A stretch of DNA of 25,351 nucleotides from CAZPMO01 sp964587515 (lineage in GTDB: Bacteria; Pseudomonadota; Alphaproteobacteria; MPNO01): the NCBI GenBank assembly GCA_964587515.1, contig CAZPMO010000059.1, forward strand, positions 1 through 25,351. The letters are read 5' to 3'. This document shows positions 13,923 to 22,210 of the stretch, in pieces (the first letter of the stretch is position 1; the number at the start of each line of letters is the position of its first letter). The position numbers and the translations under genes are program-made. Below the pieces are notes generated by a model. The model was not told where the DNA came from and did no database searches. It saw only the letters and a program-made list of their open reading frames with translations.

Positions 13923-15485
13923 ATGGATGCCATCGAGCTTGAAATTCTGTGGAGCAACCTGATCAGCGTGGTCAGCGAGCAGGCCCAGGCCTTGCAGCGC
14001 ATCGCCTTCAGCCCGGTGGTGCGCGAAGCGGGCGACCTCGCCGCGTCGGTGTTCGACCCCCAGGGCCGCATGGTCGCCCAGGCGGTCACCGGCACCCCCG
14101 GCCACATCAATTCCATGGCCGCGGCCGGTCGGCACTTCGTGGAGAAATTCCCGCCCGAAAGCCTCACCGAGGGCGACGTGCTGATCACCAACGATCCGTG
14201 GCTGTCGGCCGGACATTTCTTCGACATTACCATCATGACGCCGGTGTTTCGCGACGGGCGCGTGATCGCGTTCTTCGGCTCCACCATCCATCACACCGAT
14301 ATCGGCGGCTATGGCGTCGGCGCCGGCGCGCGCGACGTGCACGAGGAGGGGCTGTGGATCCCGCTGGCCAAGCTCTACGAGGCGGGCGAGCCCAATGCGC
14401 TGCTGTTCGACATCATCAAGAGCAATGTGCGTACGCCGGGGGCGGTCACGGGCGATCTCGCGGCCCAGGTGTCGAGCGGGCGCGTCGGCGCCGAACGGCT
14501 GCATCTGTTGCTCGACCGGCACGGGCTGGATGATATAGACGCGCTGGCCGCCGAGATCATCGCGCGCTCCGAACAGGCGACCCGAGACTCCATCCGCACC
14601 CTGAAGGCCGGCACCTATCACGGCGAATGCCTGTTCGACATTCCGGGCGGCGACGAAATTTTGCTGAAAACCACCGTCACCATCGATACCGACGCGGGCG
14701 AGGTGCTGATCGACTTCGCCGGCTCTTCGGATGCCAGCCCGTTCGGCGTCAACGTGGTGCTCAACTATACCCACGCCTACTCGACCTTCGCCGTGCGCTC
14801 TACTCTGAACCCCGACCTGCCCAACAATTACGGCAGCCTTCTGCCCATCAAGGTCAGCGCGCCGGAGGGCTCCATCGTGAACGCCAAATACCCCTCGCCG
14901 GTCGCCGCGCGCCATGTGGTCGGCATGTATTGCTCGATGCCCATCCTGAAGGCGCTCTACCAGGTGGCGCCGGAGCGCGTCGTCGCCGAGGGCGCGGGCG
15001 CGGTCTGGACCATCCAGGTCCAGGGCAGCCGCGACGACGGCGCGCCCTTCACCTCATCTATGTTCAACTATTCCGGCGGCATGGGAGCGCGTCTGACCAA
15101 GGACGGGCTCGGCGCGACCTGCTATCCCACCGGCGTCGCGGCGGTGCCGGTGGAGATACTCGAGGCCTCGTTGCCGGTGCTCTTCTCGCGCAAGGAGTTG
15201 ATCCCGGACTCCGGCGGGGCCGGCCGCACACGCGGCGGCGACGGCCAAACCATAGAGTTCAAGATCATGACCGACCGGCCGTGGTTGCTGAACGCAATCC
15301 CGAGCCGGCTGACCGCGCCGGCCGAGGGGCTCGACGGCGGGATGGCGGGGCGGACGGGACGTTTCCTGGTCAATGGCGTGGTCACCAGCCGAGCCCACAA
15401 GATGACCATGGAAGCGAACGACGTCGTGACGCTCGAGACGCCCGGCGGCGGCGGCTACGGCCCGCCCGGCGAGGCCGCGGAATAA
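13923..15485 (+). CDS. hyuB: Hydantoinase/5-oxoprolinase subunit B (HyuB)
   Basis: The 520-aa partner of HyuA in the ATP-dependent hydantoin/oxoprolinase family. Family marks are the opening DAIELEILWSNLISVVSEQ, SPVVREAGDLAASVFDPQGR, ITNDPWLSAGHFFDITIMTP (metal/substrate region), STIHHTDIGGYGVGA and the closing TPGGGGYGPP. The start at 13923 is chosen because an AGGTGA site lies upstream and the family begins here; an in-frame ATG at 13863 would translate DNA next to the repeat arm. Length is close to normal. The cupin gene follows 19 bp after the stop, so hyuA-hyuB-cupin are probably co-transcribed. The true substrate of most HyuAB pairs is unknown. Confidence 0.93.
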   Translation: MDAIELEILWSNLISVVSEQAQALQRIAFSPVVREAGDLAASVFDPQGRMVAQAVTGTPGHINSMAAAGRHFVEKFPPESLTEGDVLITNDPWLSAGHFFDITIMTPVFRDGRVIAFFGSTIHHTDIGGYGVGAGARDVHEEGLWIPLAKLYEAGEPNALLFDIIKSNVRTPGAVTGDLAAQVSSGRVGAERLHLLLDRHGLDDIDALAAEIIARSEQATRDSIRTLKAGTYHGECLFDIPGGDEILLKTTVTIDTDAGEVLIDFAGSSDASPFGVNVVLNYTHAYSTFAVRSTLNPDLPNNYGSLLPIKVSAPEGSIVNAKYPSPVAARHVVGMYCSMPILKALYQVAPERVVAEGAGAVWTIQVQGSRDDGAPFTSSMFNYSGGMGARLTKDGLGATCYPTGVAAVPVEILEASLPVLFSRKELIPDSGGAGRTRGGDGQTIEFKIMTDRPWLLNAIPSRLTAPAEGLDGGMAGRTGRFLVNGVVTSRAHKMTMEANDVVTLETPGGGGYGPPGEAAE

Positions 15486-15504
15486 CCGGAAAGGGAGATG
15501 CGAG

Positions 15505-15876
15505 ATGGCGGAAAAGGCAACGCTCTATAATTGGGACACACTGGACAAAGAGGTCGTGCGCAAGGGTGTCGAGCGCGCGGGATTCCGGGGCGACGACGTA
15601 TTGCTGGTGATGAACTGGCTGGAGCCCGGCATGGACGTGAACCCGCACAGCCACCCCTTCGAACAGGTGGTTTATATCGTCCAGGGAAACGTGATTTTCA
15701 CTATCGGCGACGAGAAGATGGAAGCCGGACCGGGCAGCGTGATCCGAATTCCACCGGATGTGGTGCATTATGCCGAACCGGTCGGCGACGAACCCGCGCT
15801 GAACCTCGACGTGTTCGCCCCGATCCGCGAGGATTACCGCCATCTGGTCGACTACCAGCAGCCCGATTTCGGGTAA
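15505..15876 (+). CDS. Cupin-domain protein
   Basis: A 123-aa single-domain cupin. Motif 1 is NPHSHPFEQVVYIVQG with metal-ligand candidates H48, H50 and E53/Q54, and motif 2 is PGSVIRIPPDVVHYAEP with H88. Such small cupins bind Fe, Mn or Zn and act as isomerases, dioxygenases, lyases or ligand sensors. It begins 19 bp after hyuB with GGGAGATGCGAG before the ATG, so it belongs to the HyuAB operon. It could process the ring-opened product or an epimer, though this is inference. A hairpin suitable for transcription termination follows at 15896-15921. Confidence 0.85.
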   Translation: MAEKATLYNWDTLDKEVVRKGVERAGFRGDDVLLVMNWLEPGMDVNPHSHPFEQVVYIVQGNVIFTIGDEKMEAGPGSVIRIPPDVVHYAEPVGDEPALNLDVFAPIREDYRHLVDYQQPDFG

Positions 15877-15895
15877 AGCATTTGAATTCGTTAGA

Positions 15896-15921
15896 CTTTT
15901 TAGCTCTCGCGAGCCGAAAAG
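15896..15921. terminator. Possible bidirectional terminator after the cupin gene
   Basis: CTTTTTA-GCTC-TCGC-GAGC-C-GAAAAG: a GCTC/GAGC stem with a 4-nt loop flanked by complementary CTTTT and GAAAAG, 19 bp after the cupin stop and 68 bp before galE. The GC stem is short, so strength is uncertain. Confidence 0.45.
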
Positions 15922-15989
15922 GGCGTAAATCCAGAGAAATTTAAGGTTCCGGCGCGAAGCTTGTCCTCCAACGGACAGGATCCCGGCGC

Positions 15990-17060
15990 ATGGAAAACGA
16001 TCGACCCATTCTCGTCACCGGCGGCGCCGGCTATATCGGCAGCCATACGGTACTCGCGCTGCGCGACGCGGGCCATACGGTGGTGGTGATCGACGATCTG
16101 TCGACCGGTCGGCGCGCCGCCGTGCCTCACGACGTGCCCCTGATCATCGGCGACGTGGCCGATTCCGATAAAGTCGCGCGTCTCATCGGCGAGCACGGCA
16201 TCGGCGCGGTGCTGCATTTCGCGGGCAGCATCCAGGTCGGCGAATCCGTCGAAAAGCCGTTGATGTATTACCGCAACAATACCTCGGCCAGCCGCACCCT
16301 GATCGAGACCTGCATCGCGCGCGGCGTGGAGCGCTTCATCTTCTCGTCGACCGCCGCGGTATACGGCATCCCGGACGTGGTGCCGGTGACCGAGCTTTCG
16401 CCGGTGCAGCCGATCAACCCCTATGGCCATTCGAAGCTGATGACCGAACAGATGTTGCGTGACGCCGGCGCCGCGACCGGTCTGAAATACGCCATCCTGC
16501 GCTATTTCAACGTCGCGGGCGCCGACCCCAAGGGGCGCACCGGGCAATGCACGCCCGAGGCGACACACCTGTTGAAGATCGCCTGCCAGGTCGCCACCGG
16601 TGACCGCGCGGGCATGGAAATCCTCGGCGACGATTACCCGACCCACGACGGCACCGGCGTTCGCGATTACATTCACGTCAGCGACCTCGCCGACGCCCAT
16701 GTCCGGGTCCACGAATGGCTCGGCGCGGGCGACGCCAGCGCGACCTTCAATTGCGGCTACGGGCGCGGTTTCTCGGTACGCGAAATGCTGAAGGTGGTCG
16801 AAGAGGTCGCGGGCAGGAAACTCAACGTGAAGGTCGCGCCCCGGCGACCCGGCGATACGCCCGAACTGATCGCCGACAGTTCGCTGATCCGGGCCGAGAC
16901 CGGCTGGACGCCGCGCCACGACGATCTCTCGACAATCGTGCGCACCGCGCTCCACTGGGAACGTCAGCTCGTTCACGCCGGAGGCCCTCGCCGCCGGTCT
17001 TCCAGGCGCGCTTCGGCGGGTTCGCCAATACGGCCCTGCAATCCTATTAATTGCCCCTGA
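15990..17060 (+). CDS. galE: UDP-glucose 4-epimerase (GalE-like SDR)
   Basis: An extended short-chain dehydrogenase that interconverts UDP-glucose and UDP-galactose (or N-acetyl forms) for cell-surface polysaccharide. The NAD-binding motif TGGAGYIGSH is at 10-19. Catalytic S120, Y145 and K149 lie in FIFSSTAAVYG and NPYGHSKLMTE. RYFNVAGADP and the GTGVRDYIHVSDLADAH block are classic GalE. The body ends at about residue 327 (VRTALHWERQL), where most GalE proteins stop. Here ~29 further residues follow, rich in Arg, Ser and Pro, and unlike the rest; a small frameshift near the end or a drifted stop codon is possible. It is not obviously linked to its neighbours by function. No sugar-transferase genes are adjacent. 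Confidence 0.9.
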   Translation: MENDRPILVTGGAGYIGSHTVLALRDAGHTVVVIDDLSTGRRAAVPHDVPLIIGDVADSDKVARLIGEHGIGAVLHFAGSIQVGESVEKPLMYYRNNTSASRTLIETCIARGVERFIFSSTAAVYGIPDVVPVTELSPVQPINPYGHSKLMTEQMLRDAGAATGLKYAILRYFNVAGADPKGRTGQCTPEATHLLKIACQVATGDRAGMEILGDDYPTHDGTGVRDYIHVSDLADAHVRVHEWLGAGDASATFNCGYGRGFSVREMLKVVEEVAGRKLNVKVAPRRPGDTPELIADSSLIRAETGWTPRHDDLSTIVRTALHWERQLVHAGGPRRRSSRRASAGSPIRPCNPINCP

Positions 17061-17156
17061 TTACGGCGTGGCAAAGCCTGTTTCGCCGCCGGCCACCGCA
17101 CTATAGTTCCTCGGTCGAGATTGTCGCCGCCGCAATGTGAACCGAGGGGAAGGTCG

Positions 17157-18380
17157 ATGAACGACACGCCGAAATCGTCACCGGCAGACACTTGGGCCGC
17201 CGCCACGACACCCGAAACCGAAGCGCTGCTCGCGCGGGTCGCCGCCGCCGGACCCGTGGTCGCGGAAGCGGCGCAGGATTCCGATCGAACGCGGCGCCTC
17301 GCGGATCGCTCCATGGCGGCGCTGCACGACCAGGGTCTGTTTCGTCTTCTGCTGCCGCGCGACGTGGGTGGTGAGGAAATCATCCTGCCGCAGTTCCTGG
17401 CGGCGGTCGAAGCGTTGGCGCGCTTTGACGGCAGCGCCGCCTGGTGCCTGTGCCAGGGCAATGCCTGTACGATGATCGCCGCCTATCTCGATAAATCGCT
17501 GGCCGCGAAGATCTGGGCGGACGATCCGCGCGCCGTTCTCGCCTGGGGTCCGGGCCAGGCGCAAGCCAGGGCGGTCGAGGGCGGCTACAGCGTGACCTCG
17601 CGCAACAGTTTCGTCAGCGGCAGCCATCACGCAACGTGGCTGGCGGCCCATTGCAACGTCGTCGAGAATGACGGCGCGCCCCGTCTCGACGCGAACGGGG
17701 CAGTGGAGAACCGAACCGTCCTGTTCCCGGCGACCGCAACCGAATTGGCCAACCGGTGGGACGCGGTCGGGCTGCGCGGCACCGGCAGCGACACCTTCGC
17801 GCTCGACGATCTGTTCGTTCCGACCGAACACACCATCGTGCGATCGACGATGATCGGCGACACGGAACGGCGTTCGTCGCTCCATGGATTGCCGCTGATG
17901 GCGGTCTATGCGGTGGGGTTCGCCGGGGTGGCGCTCGGCATCGCCCGCGGATTCCTGAGCGCGTTTATGGATATGGCGCCGGAAAAGCGGCCCTACGGAA
18001 TGACCAGCCTGCTCAGCGAAACCCCGCTGATCCACGACGAGGTGGCGCGCGTCGAGGCCCGGCTCGCGGCGGCGCGCGCGTTCCTCGACATCGCCGCCGA
18101 GGAGGGATGGAACGACGTCGCGACGACCGGCGGATTGAGCGAGGCGGGGCGCATGCGCATCCGCCTCGCCGGCCCTCACGCAATCCACGAGGCGAAGGCC
18201 GGCGTGGACATGCTCATGGACTCGTCGGGCACCAGCGCGGTCTTCGCGTCCGGACCATTCGAGCGGCGTTTCCGCGATATTCACACGGTGGCCTTGCAGG
18301 GCCAGGCGCGCAAGTCGCACTACCAGATGGTCGGCGGCTGGATGTTCGGCCAGCCGGTCGACACCAACAGCATGTTGTGA
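17157..18380 (+). CDS. Acyl-CoA dehydrogenase-like flavoprotein (group D flavin monooxygenase type)
   Basis: A 407-aa protein of the acyl-CoA-dehydrogenase fold, closest in character to the hydroxylase branch (HsaA/DszC/pigment-hydroxylase-like), where reduced flavin is supplied by a partner reductase and oxygen is inserted. Seen: N-terminal helical domain (DRSMAALHDQGLFRLLLPRDVGG), the ARFDGSAAWCLCQGNA segment, the middle beta domain ending WDAVGLRGTGSDTFALDDLFVP (typical W-x5-R-G-T-G-S) and a C-terminal four-helix bundle with FERRFRDIHTVALQGQ. The last replaces the usual acyl-CoA-dehydrogenase Glu region, which favours a monooxygenase. The start at 17157 follows GAGGGGAAGG. No flavin reductase is next to it. 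It converges on an aldo/keto reductase 9 bp away. Confidence 0.82.
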   Translation: MNDTPKSSPADTWAAATTPETEALLARVAAAGPVVAEAAQDSDRTRRLADRSMAALHDQGLFRLLLPRDVGGEEIILPQFLAAVEALARFDGSAAWCLCQGNACTMIAAYLDKSLAAKIWADDPRAVLAWGPGQAQARAVEGGYSVTSRNSFVSGSHHATWLAAHCNVVENDGAPRLDANGAVENRTVLFPATATELANRWDAVGLRGTGSDTFALDDLFVPTEHTIVRSTMIGDTERRSSLHGLPLMAVYAVGFAGVALGIARGFLSAFMDMAPEKRPYGMTSLLSETPLIHDEVARVEARLAAARAFLDIAAEEGWNDVATTGGLSEAGRMRIRLAGPHAIHEAKAGVDMLMDSSGTSAVFASGPFERRFRDIHTVALQGQARKSHYQMVGGWMFGQPVDTNSML

Positions 18381-18389
18381 TGCTCGCTA

Positions 18390-19379
18390 TTAAAGATTGA
18401 CCCTCTTCATGCCGTCTTCCGGATAGCGGGTTCCGGCGGCGGCGCCGGCCGGGAAAACCCGATCAAGCGTGGCCAAATCCTCCGGCGTCAGCGCGATATC
18501 CAACGCACCGATATTTTCTTCCAGGTGCTTGCGGCTTTTGCAGCCCGGTATGGGAAAAACGTCGTCAGCGCGGGCCAGCAACCATGCCAGCGCGATCTGC
18601 GCGGCGCTGGCGTCCTTCTCGCGCGCCAGCCCCTCGATCCGCAGGACGCGTTGCCGGTTGGCGGAGAAGTTTTCCGCACTGAATCGGGGAAACTTGTATC
18701 GGGTGTCGCCATCCGGCAGATCACCGGGAGCGGCAAGATTTCCCGTCAAGAAGCCGTAGCCGAGCGGCGCGTAGGCCATCAGCGCCATATCGAGTTCCCG
18801 GCACGCGGCTTGGTGCCCCTCTTCGGGGTCGCGCGACCACAGCGAATACTCGAACTGCAACGACGCCAGCGGATGAACCGCCGCCGCACGGCGCAACGTC
18901 GCCGGCGCGGCTTCCGACAGGCCGATAAAGCGCGTCTTGCCCTGTTCGACCAACCTGGCCATGGCGCCCACCGAGTCCTCGATCGGAACGCTGGGATCGA
19001 CCCGCGACATGCAGAACACATCGAGTGACTCGATGCCGAGATTTTTCAGGCTTTCCTCGCAAACCGCGCGCAGGCGATCGGGCGCGCCGCTGCCTTCGGC
19101 GATGCCTCGCCCGTCCGGTGCGCGGATCGAACCGGTCTTGGAATGGATGAAAATTTTCCCGCGCCGGTCTCGGATGGCGCGTCCGATCAGGCCGTGATTA
19201 TGGCCCTGCCCATAGCTCGCCGACGTATCCAGCAGGTTGATCCCAAGCTCGATGGCGCGGTGGATCGTCGCCACCGATTCACGGTCATCGGCCGCCCCGT
19301 AGGCCCCGGACATGCCGTAACAACCAAGCCCGATCCGCGAGACATCGATCCCGGGTTGGCCGAATTTTCGGTATTCCAT
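18390..19379 (-). CDS. Aldo/keto reductase family protein lacking the usual catalytic His
   Basis: A 329-aa (alpha/beta)8 NAD(P)H oxidoreductase of the AKR family, similar to general-stress/auxin-induced-type members. Catalytic D51, Y56 and K81 are present (NLLDTSASYGQG and IFIHSKTG). The segment that normally reads like YYQHRVDP here reads VFCMSRVDP, so Ser125 occupies the place of the catalytic His. The C-terminal cofactor block VFPIPGCKSRKHLEENIGAL is intact. The chosen start is ATG 19379 (MEYRKFGQPGIDVSRIGLG); an earlier ATG at 19406 gives an atypical extension. It is divergent from the acyl-CoA synthetase (117-bp spacer). Substrate unknown; carbonyl reduction is expected but activity may differ because of the His change. 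Confidence 0.88.
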   Translation of the reverse strand: MEYRKFGQPGIDVSRIGLGCYGMSGAYGAADDRESVATIHRAIELGINLLDTSASYGQGHNHGLIGRAIRDRRGKIFIHSKTGSIRAPDGRGIAEGSGAPDRLRAVCEESLKNLGIESLDVFCMSRVDPSVPIEDSVGAMARLVEQGKTRFIGLSEAAPATLRRAAAVHPLASLQFEYSLWSRDPEEGHQAACRELDMALMAYAPLGYGFLTGNLAAPGDLPDGDTRYKFPRFSAENFSANRQRVLRIEGLAREKDASAAQIALAWLLARADDVFPIPGCKSRKHLEENIGALDIALTPEDLATLDRVFPAGAAAGTRYPEDGMKRVNL

Positions 19380-19496
19380 GCGCGGGCCTCGGAATTGGTG
19401 TCGCACGATACGACGGGCGGTGATCAGCTTCGCAGCAAATCACCCCATCGGGAAGCCGCTTGAGGCTGGGTTCGTTCTCGCTCATGATCCGGGGCG

Positions 19497-20999
19497 ATGG
19501 TCGAGCAAGCCTTATCTTCCGACGACACGCTGTGGAGCGTCCTTGAGACCCGCGCTAAGTATGACGGGGACCGTCCGGCGGTGATCTGGCGGGATGGCGC
19601 GCTGAGCTGGTCGGAGCTTCGCGACCGCGCCATTTGGGCGGCGGAAGGGTTCACCGCGCTCGGGCTGGGTCCCGGCGACGTGATCTCGGCGCAGCTTCCC
19701 AACGTGCCGGAATTCCTGATCTCCTTCCTGGGCGCGGCGCGCATCGGCGTGGTCACCAATACCATCCACATGCCCTACGGCCCGCAAGAAGCCGCCGACC
19801 TGATGGGTCACGCCGAAAGCCGGGCGGTGGTCTGTACCGCCGAGGGCGCGGCGCGATTGCTGCCCCTGAAAACCGAATTACCCCGGCTTGATCATGTGAT
19901 CGCCGTGAGCGGCGATGCGCCCGACGGCTCGATCAACTTCGATACACTGGAACCGGGCGCGGCCCTGCCCCCTCCTCCCAAAACCGACGATCCGCTGATC
20001 CTGCTGTTCACGTCCGGCACCTCGGCCAGCCCCAAGGGCGTGCTGGCGAGCCACCACCCCTATCTCGCCAACGCCAGGCTGAATTACGGCGAAAAACATC
20101 TCACCCGCGACTCGGTGATGATGTCGGCGCCGCCCTTCACCCATCTTCTGGGTTCCTACACGTTTTTCCTGACGCTTTACGCCGGCGCGGCGAACCTGCT
20201 GCTGCCGGCGTTCTCGCCGCCGGCTTTCGTGGAGACCATCACGTGCGGCCGGCCGAGCTGCATATTCACCGCGCCGGCTCATATCGCGGCCTGCGAGGCG
20301 GGCGGGTTGTTTCCCGACGACGGGTTTCCGTCGATCGAGTACGCCATCATTTCGGGCAGTATGGCCGCGCCCGATCTGTTCCGGCGCTTTCAGGAACGCT
20401 TGCCCAATGGCCGCGTCGGCCAGCTTTGGGGCATGACGGAACTTCAGTGCGGTCTTTTCACGCGCCCCGGCGATGGGCTGGAGAATGCCGCCAAATCGTG
20501 TGGCCGCGCCAGCACCGGCACCGAGATACGCATCGGCGACGATAGCGAGTTGCAGGTGCGCGGCGTTTCGGTGTTCGAGGGCTATTACCGCAACGACGCG
20601 GCGAGCGCGGCGGCGTTCACCGAAGACGGCTGGTTCCGCACCGGCGATCTCGCCGAAATCGACGCCGACGGTTTCGTCTCCATCACCGGGCGCGACAAGG
20701 ACATCATCAATCGGGGCGGCGTGAAGATAAATCCGGCCGACGTGGAAGAAGCCATCGACCGCCACCCGTCCATCGTCCAGTCGGCCATCGTGCCCATGCC
20801 CGACGACATCCTCGGCGAAAAGGCTTGCTGTTTCGCGGTCGCGACCCCCGGCGCGCCGCCCGACCTCGCCACTATCACGGATTGGCTCGCCGAACAGGGC
20901 ATCGCCAAGCTGAAATGGCCGGAACGGCTGGTGCTGGTCGATGAATTGCCGTTGACGCCGACCCGCAAGGTGATCAAGGGTCGCCTGCAAATTCCATAA
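19497..20999 (+). CDS. AMP-forming acyl-CoA synthetase (ANL superfamily)
   Basis: A 500-aa adenylating enzyme that activates a carboxylic acid as acyl-AMP and transfers it to CoA. Core motifs: P-loop-like A3 LLFTSGTSASPKGV, A5 GQLWGMTELQCG, A7 GWFRTGDLAEID, A8 hinge GRDKDIINRGGVKINPADVEE and A10 PLTPTRKVIKG with the catalytic Lys at about 491. Length is normal to slightly short. The A4 region (APPFTHLLGSYTFFLTL) suggests a medium-chain or aromatic/cyclohexane-type acid, but substrate cannot be read from it. It starts at ATG 19497 after GGGG. The enoyl-CoA hydratase gene begins 12 bp after the stop, so the pair probably works in sequence: acid activation then hydration of the enoyl-CoA. Confidence 0.92.
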   Translation: MVEQALSSDDTLWSVLETRAKYDGDRPAVIWRDGALSWSELRDRAIWAAEGFTALGLGPGDVISAQLPNVPEFLISFLGAARIGVVTNTIHMPYGPQEAADLMGHAESRAVVCTAEGAARLLPLKTELPRLDHVIAVSGDAPDGSINFDTLEPGAALPPPPKTDDPLILLFTSGTSASPKGVLASHHPYLANARLNYGEKHLTRDSVMMSAPPFTHLLGSYTFFLTLYAGAANLLLPAFSPPAFVETITCGRPSCIFTAPAHIAACEAGGLFPDDGFPSIEYAIISGSMAAPDLFRRFQERLPNGRVGQLWGMTELQCGLFTRPGDGLENAAKSCGRASTGTEIRIGDDSELQVRGVSVFEGYYRNDAASAAAFTEDGWFRTGDLAEIDADGFVSITGRDKDIINRGGVKINPADVEEAIDRHPSIVQSAIVPMPDDILGEKACCFAVATPGAPPDLATITDWLAEQGIAKLKWPERLVLVDELPLTPTRKVIKGRLQIP

Positions 21000-21011
21000 A
21001 AGGTTTCAATC

Positions 21012-21806
21012 ATGGCCAACCAGGAAACCATCGAGCTGACGCGCGACGCGCGCGGTATCGCGACGCTGACGCTGAACCGGCCCGAAGTGCGCAACGCCAT
21101 GAACGCGACGATGATCGCCGAGATCACGGACGCCTTCGCCGGCCTGAGCGCCGATAAGGCGGTGCGCGCGGTAGTGATACGCGGCGCGGGCAAGGTGTTC
21201 TGCGCCGGCGGCGACCTCAACTGGATGCGCGACGTGGAGGGCTATACCAAGGACGAGGTGGCCGAGGATTCACGCCGCCTTCAGGACATGTACCGCGCCA
21301 TCCTCGACTGTTCGAAACTCACCATCGCGCGTATCCACGGCGCGGCCATGGCCGGCGGCATGGGCATGGTGGCGTGCTGCGACGCGGCGCTGGCCCGCGA
21401 CAACGTGAAGTTCCGCCTGACCGAAGTGCGCATCGGCCTCGCGCCGGGCATTATCTCGCCCTTCCTGCTGACCAAGATCGGCCCCGGCTGGCTGCGCTAC
21501 CTGACGGTCAGCGCCGCCATGTTCGGCGTCGCGGAAGCGCTGCGCATGGGGCTGGTGCATGCGAGCGCCGAGGACGATACGACGCTGGACGGGCTGGTCG
21601 ACGGGCACATCTCCCTCGCGCTCGACTCCTCGCCCGACGCCATCGCCAACTCAAAGCGCCTGCTGGCCGAACTTGGCGGCGCGCCCGATGCCGCGGTGCT
21701 GGAAACCGGCCTGCGCTGGAACGTCACCACCCGTACCTCGCCCGAAGCAAAGGCCGGTATCGGCGCCTTCCTCGACCGCCGTCCACCGCCGTGGGGAAAC
21801 GGTTGA
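21012..21806 (+). CDS. Enoyl-CoA hydratase family protein (LiuC/methylglutaconyl-CoA hydratase-like)
   Basis: A 264-aa crotonase. The oxyanion-hole segments are KVFCAGGDLNWM (residues ~61-72) and IHGAAMAGGMGMVACCDAAL (109-128). E138 in LTEVRIGLAPGIISPFLL matches the single retained catalytic Glu of LiuC-like hydratases; the other classical Glu position is Gly (G118), as I recall for the LiuC branch. That pattern suggests leucine or acyclic-terpene-type catabolism, yet no other liu/atu genes are adjacent, so it may act on a different branched or unsaturated acyl-CoA made by the upstream synthetase. RBS AAAGG precedes ATG 21012. It is distinct from the crotonase fragment at the left edge. Confidence 0.9.
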   Translation: MANQETIELTRDARGIATLTLNRPEVRNAMNATMIAEITDAFAGLSADKAVRAVVIRGAGKVFCAGGDLNWMRDVEGYTKDEVAEDSRRLQDMYRAILDCSKLTIARIHGAAMAGGMGMVACCDAALARDNVKFRLTEVRIGLAPGIISPFLLTKIGPGWLRYLTVSAAMFGVAEALRMGLVHASAEDDTTLDGLVDGHISLALDSSPDAIANSKRLLAELGGAPDAAVLETGLRWNVTTRTSPEAKAGIGAFLDRRPPPWGNG

Positions 21807-21826
21807 GCGCAACGTCAGGCTTGCGC
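21807..21826. terminator. Weak stem-loop at a convergent gene junction
   Basis: GCGCAA (21807-21812) pairs with TTGCGC (21821-21826) across an 8-nt loop, directly after the hydratase stop and overlapping the end of the convergent membrane-protein gene. There is no T-run, so intrinsic termination is doubtful. Confidence 0.3.
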
Positions 21827-22210
21827 GTGAATATGGTTGCCGGCGTTCTTCGCCGACCAGGCGAACAGAGCCGAGCCCATCAGGTAGATGCCGAGAAAAA
21901 CGGCGCTGCCCACGTGGAGTTCGAGAAAAAAGCTCTGCATGACGGACCGCAGCAACCAGAATATGGCTATCGACCACAGGGCCGATCTTCCCAAACCGGT
22001 CGCGACCATTTCCCTTGTATGGAAAAGCGACAGATAGGCGAATATCGTGAAAACGATGATCAGGCACGAATTCAAGACCTGCACGATCGCCGCATCGTGA
22101 TCGGACAGCACATGAAGGCTGGCCGGCCAATTCAGGACCTGCCAGAACCCGAGATGCACGGCGGCGAACACGAGATTGAAAATGCCGCCAATTTTGACAA
22201 GCCGGTTCAT
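21815..22210 (-). CDS. Small four-helix membrane protein of unknown function
   Basis: A 131-aa hydrophobic protein that I cannot assign to a named family. Four membrane helices are predicted at about 7-27, 40-62, 73-93 and 100-118. Loop residues include HLGFWQVLNW in helix 1, FHTREMVATGLGRS between helices 2 and 3, and LRSVMQSFFLELH before helix 4. There is no clear signal peptide separate from helix 1. The start codon overlaps the stop of the upstream hydroxylase gene (ATGA at 22207-22210), which argues for translational coupling and a joint role in the membrane, for example as a partner or electron-path component of that di-iron enzyme. That role is inference. Confidence 0.75.
   Translation of the reverse strand: MNRLVKIGGIFNLVFAAVHLGFWQVLNWPASLHVLSDHDAAIVQVLNSCLIIVFTIFAYLSLFHTREMVATGLGRSALWSIAIFWLLRSVMQSFFLELHVGSAVFLGIYLMGSALFAWSAKNAGNHIHAQA

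Noticed and set aside
19420..19443. GTGAT...ATCAC inverted repeat between the aldo/keto reductase and acyl-CoA synthetase genes
   Set aside because: Five-base arms with a 14-nt spacer and no repeat elsewhere; no adjacent regulator gene. Too weak to call an operator.
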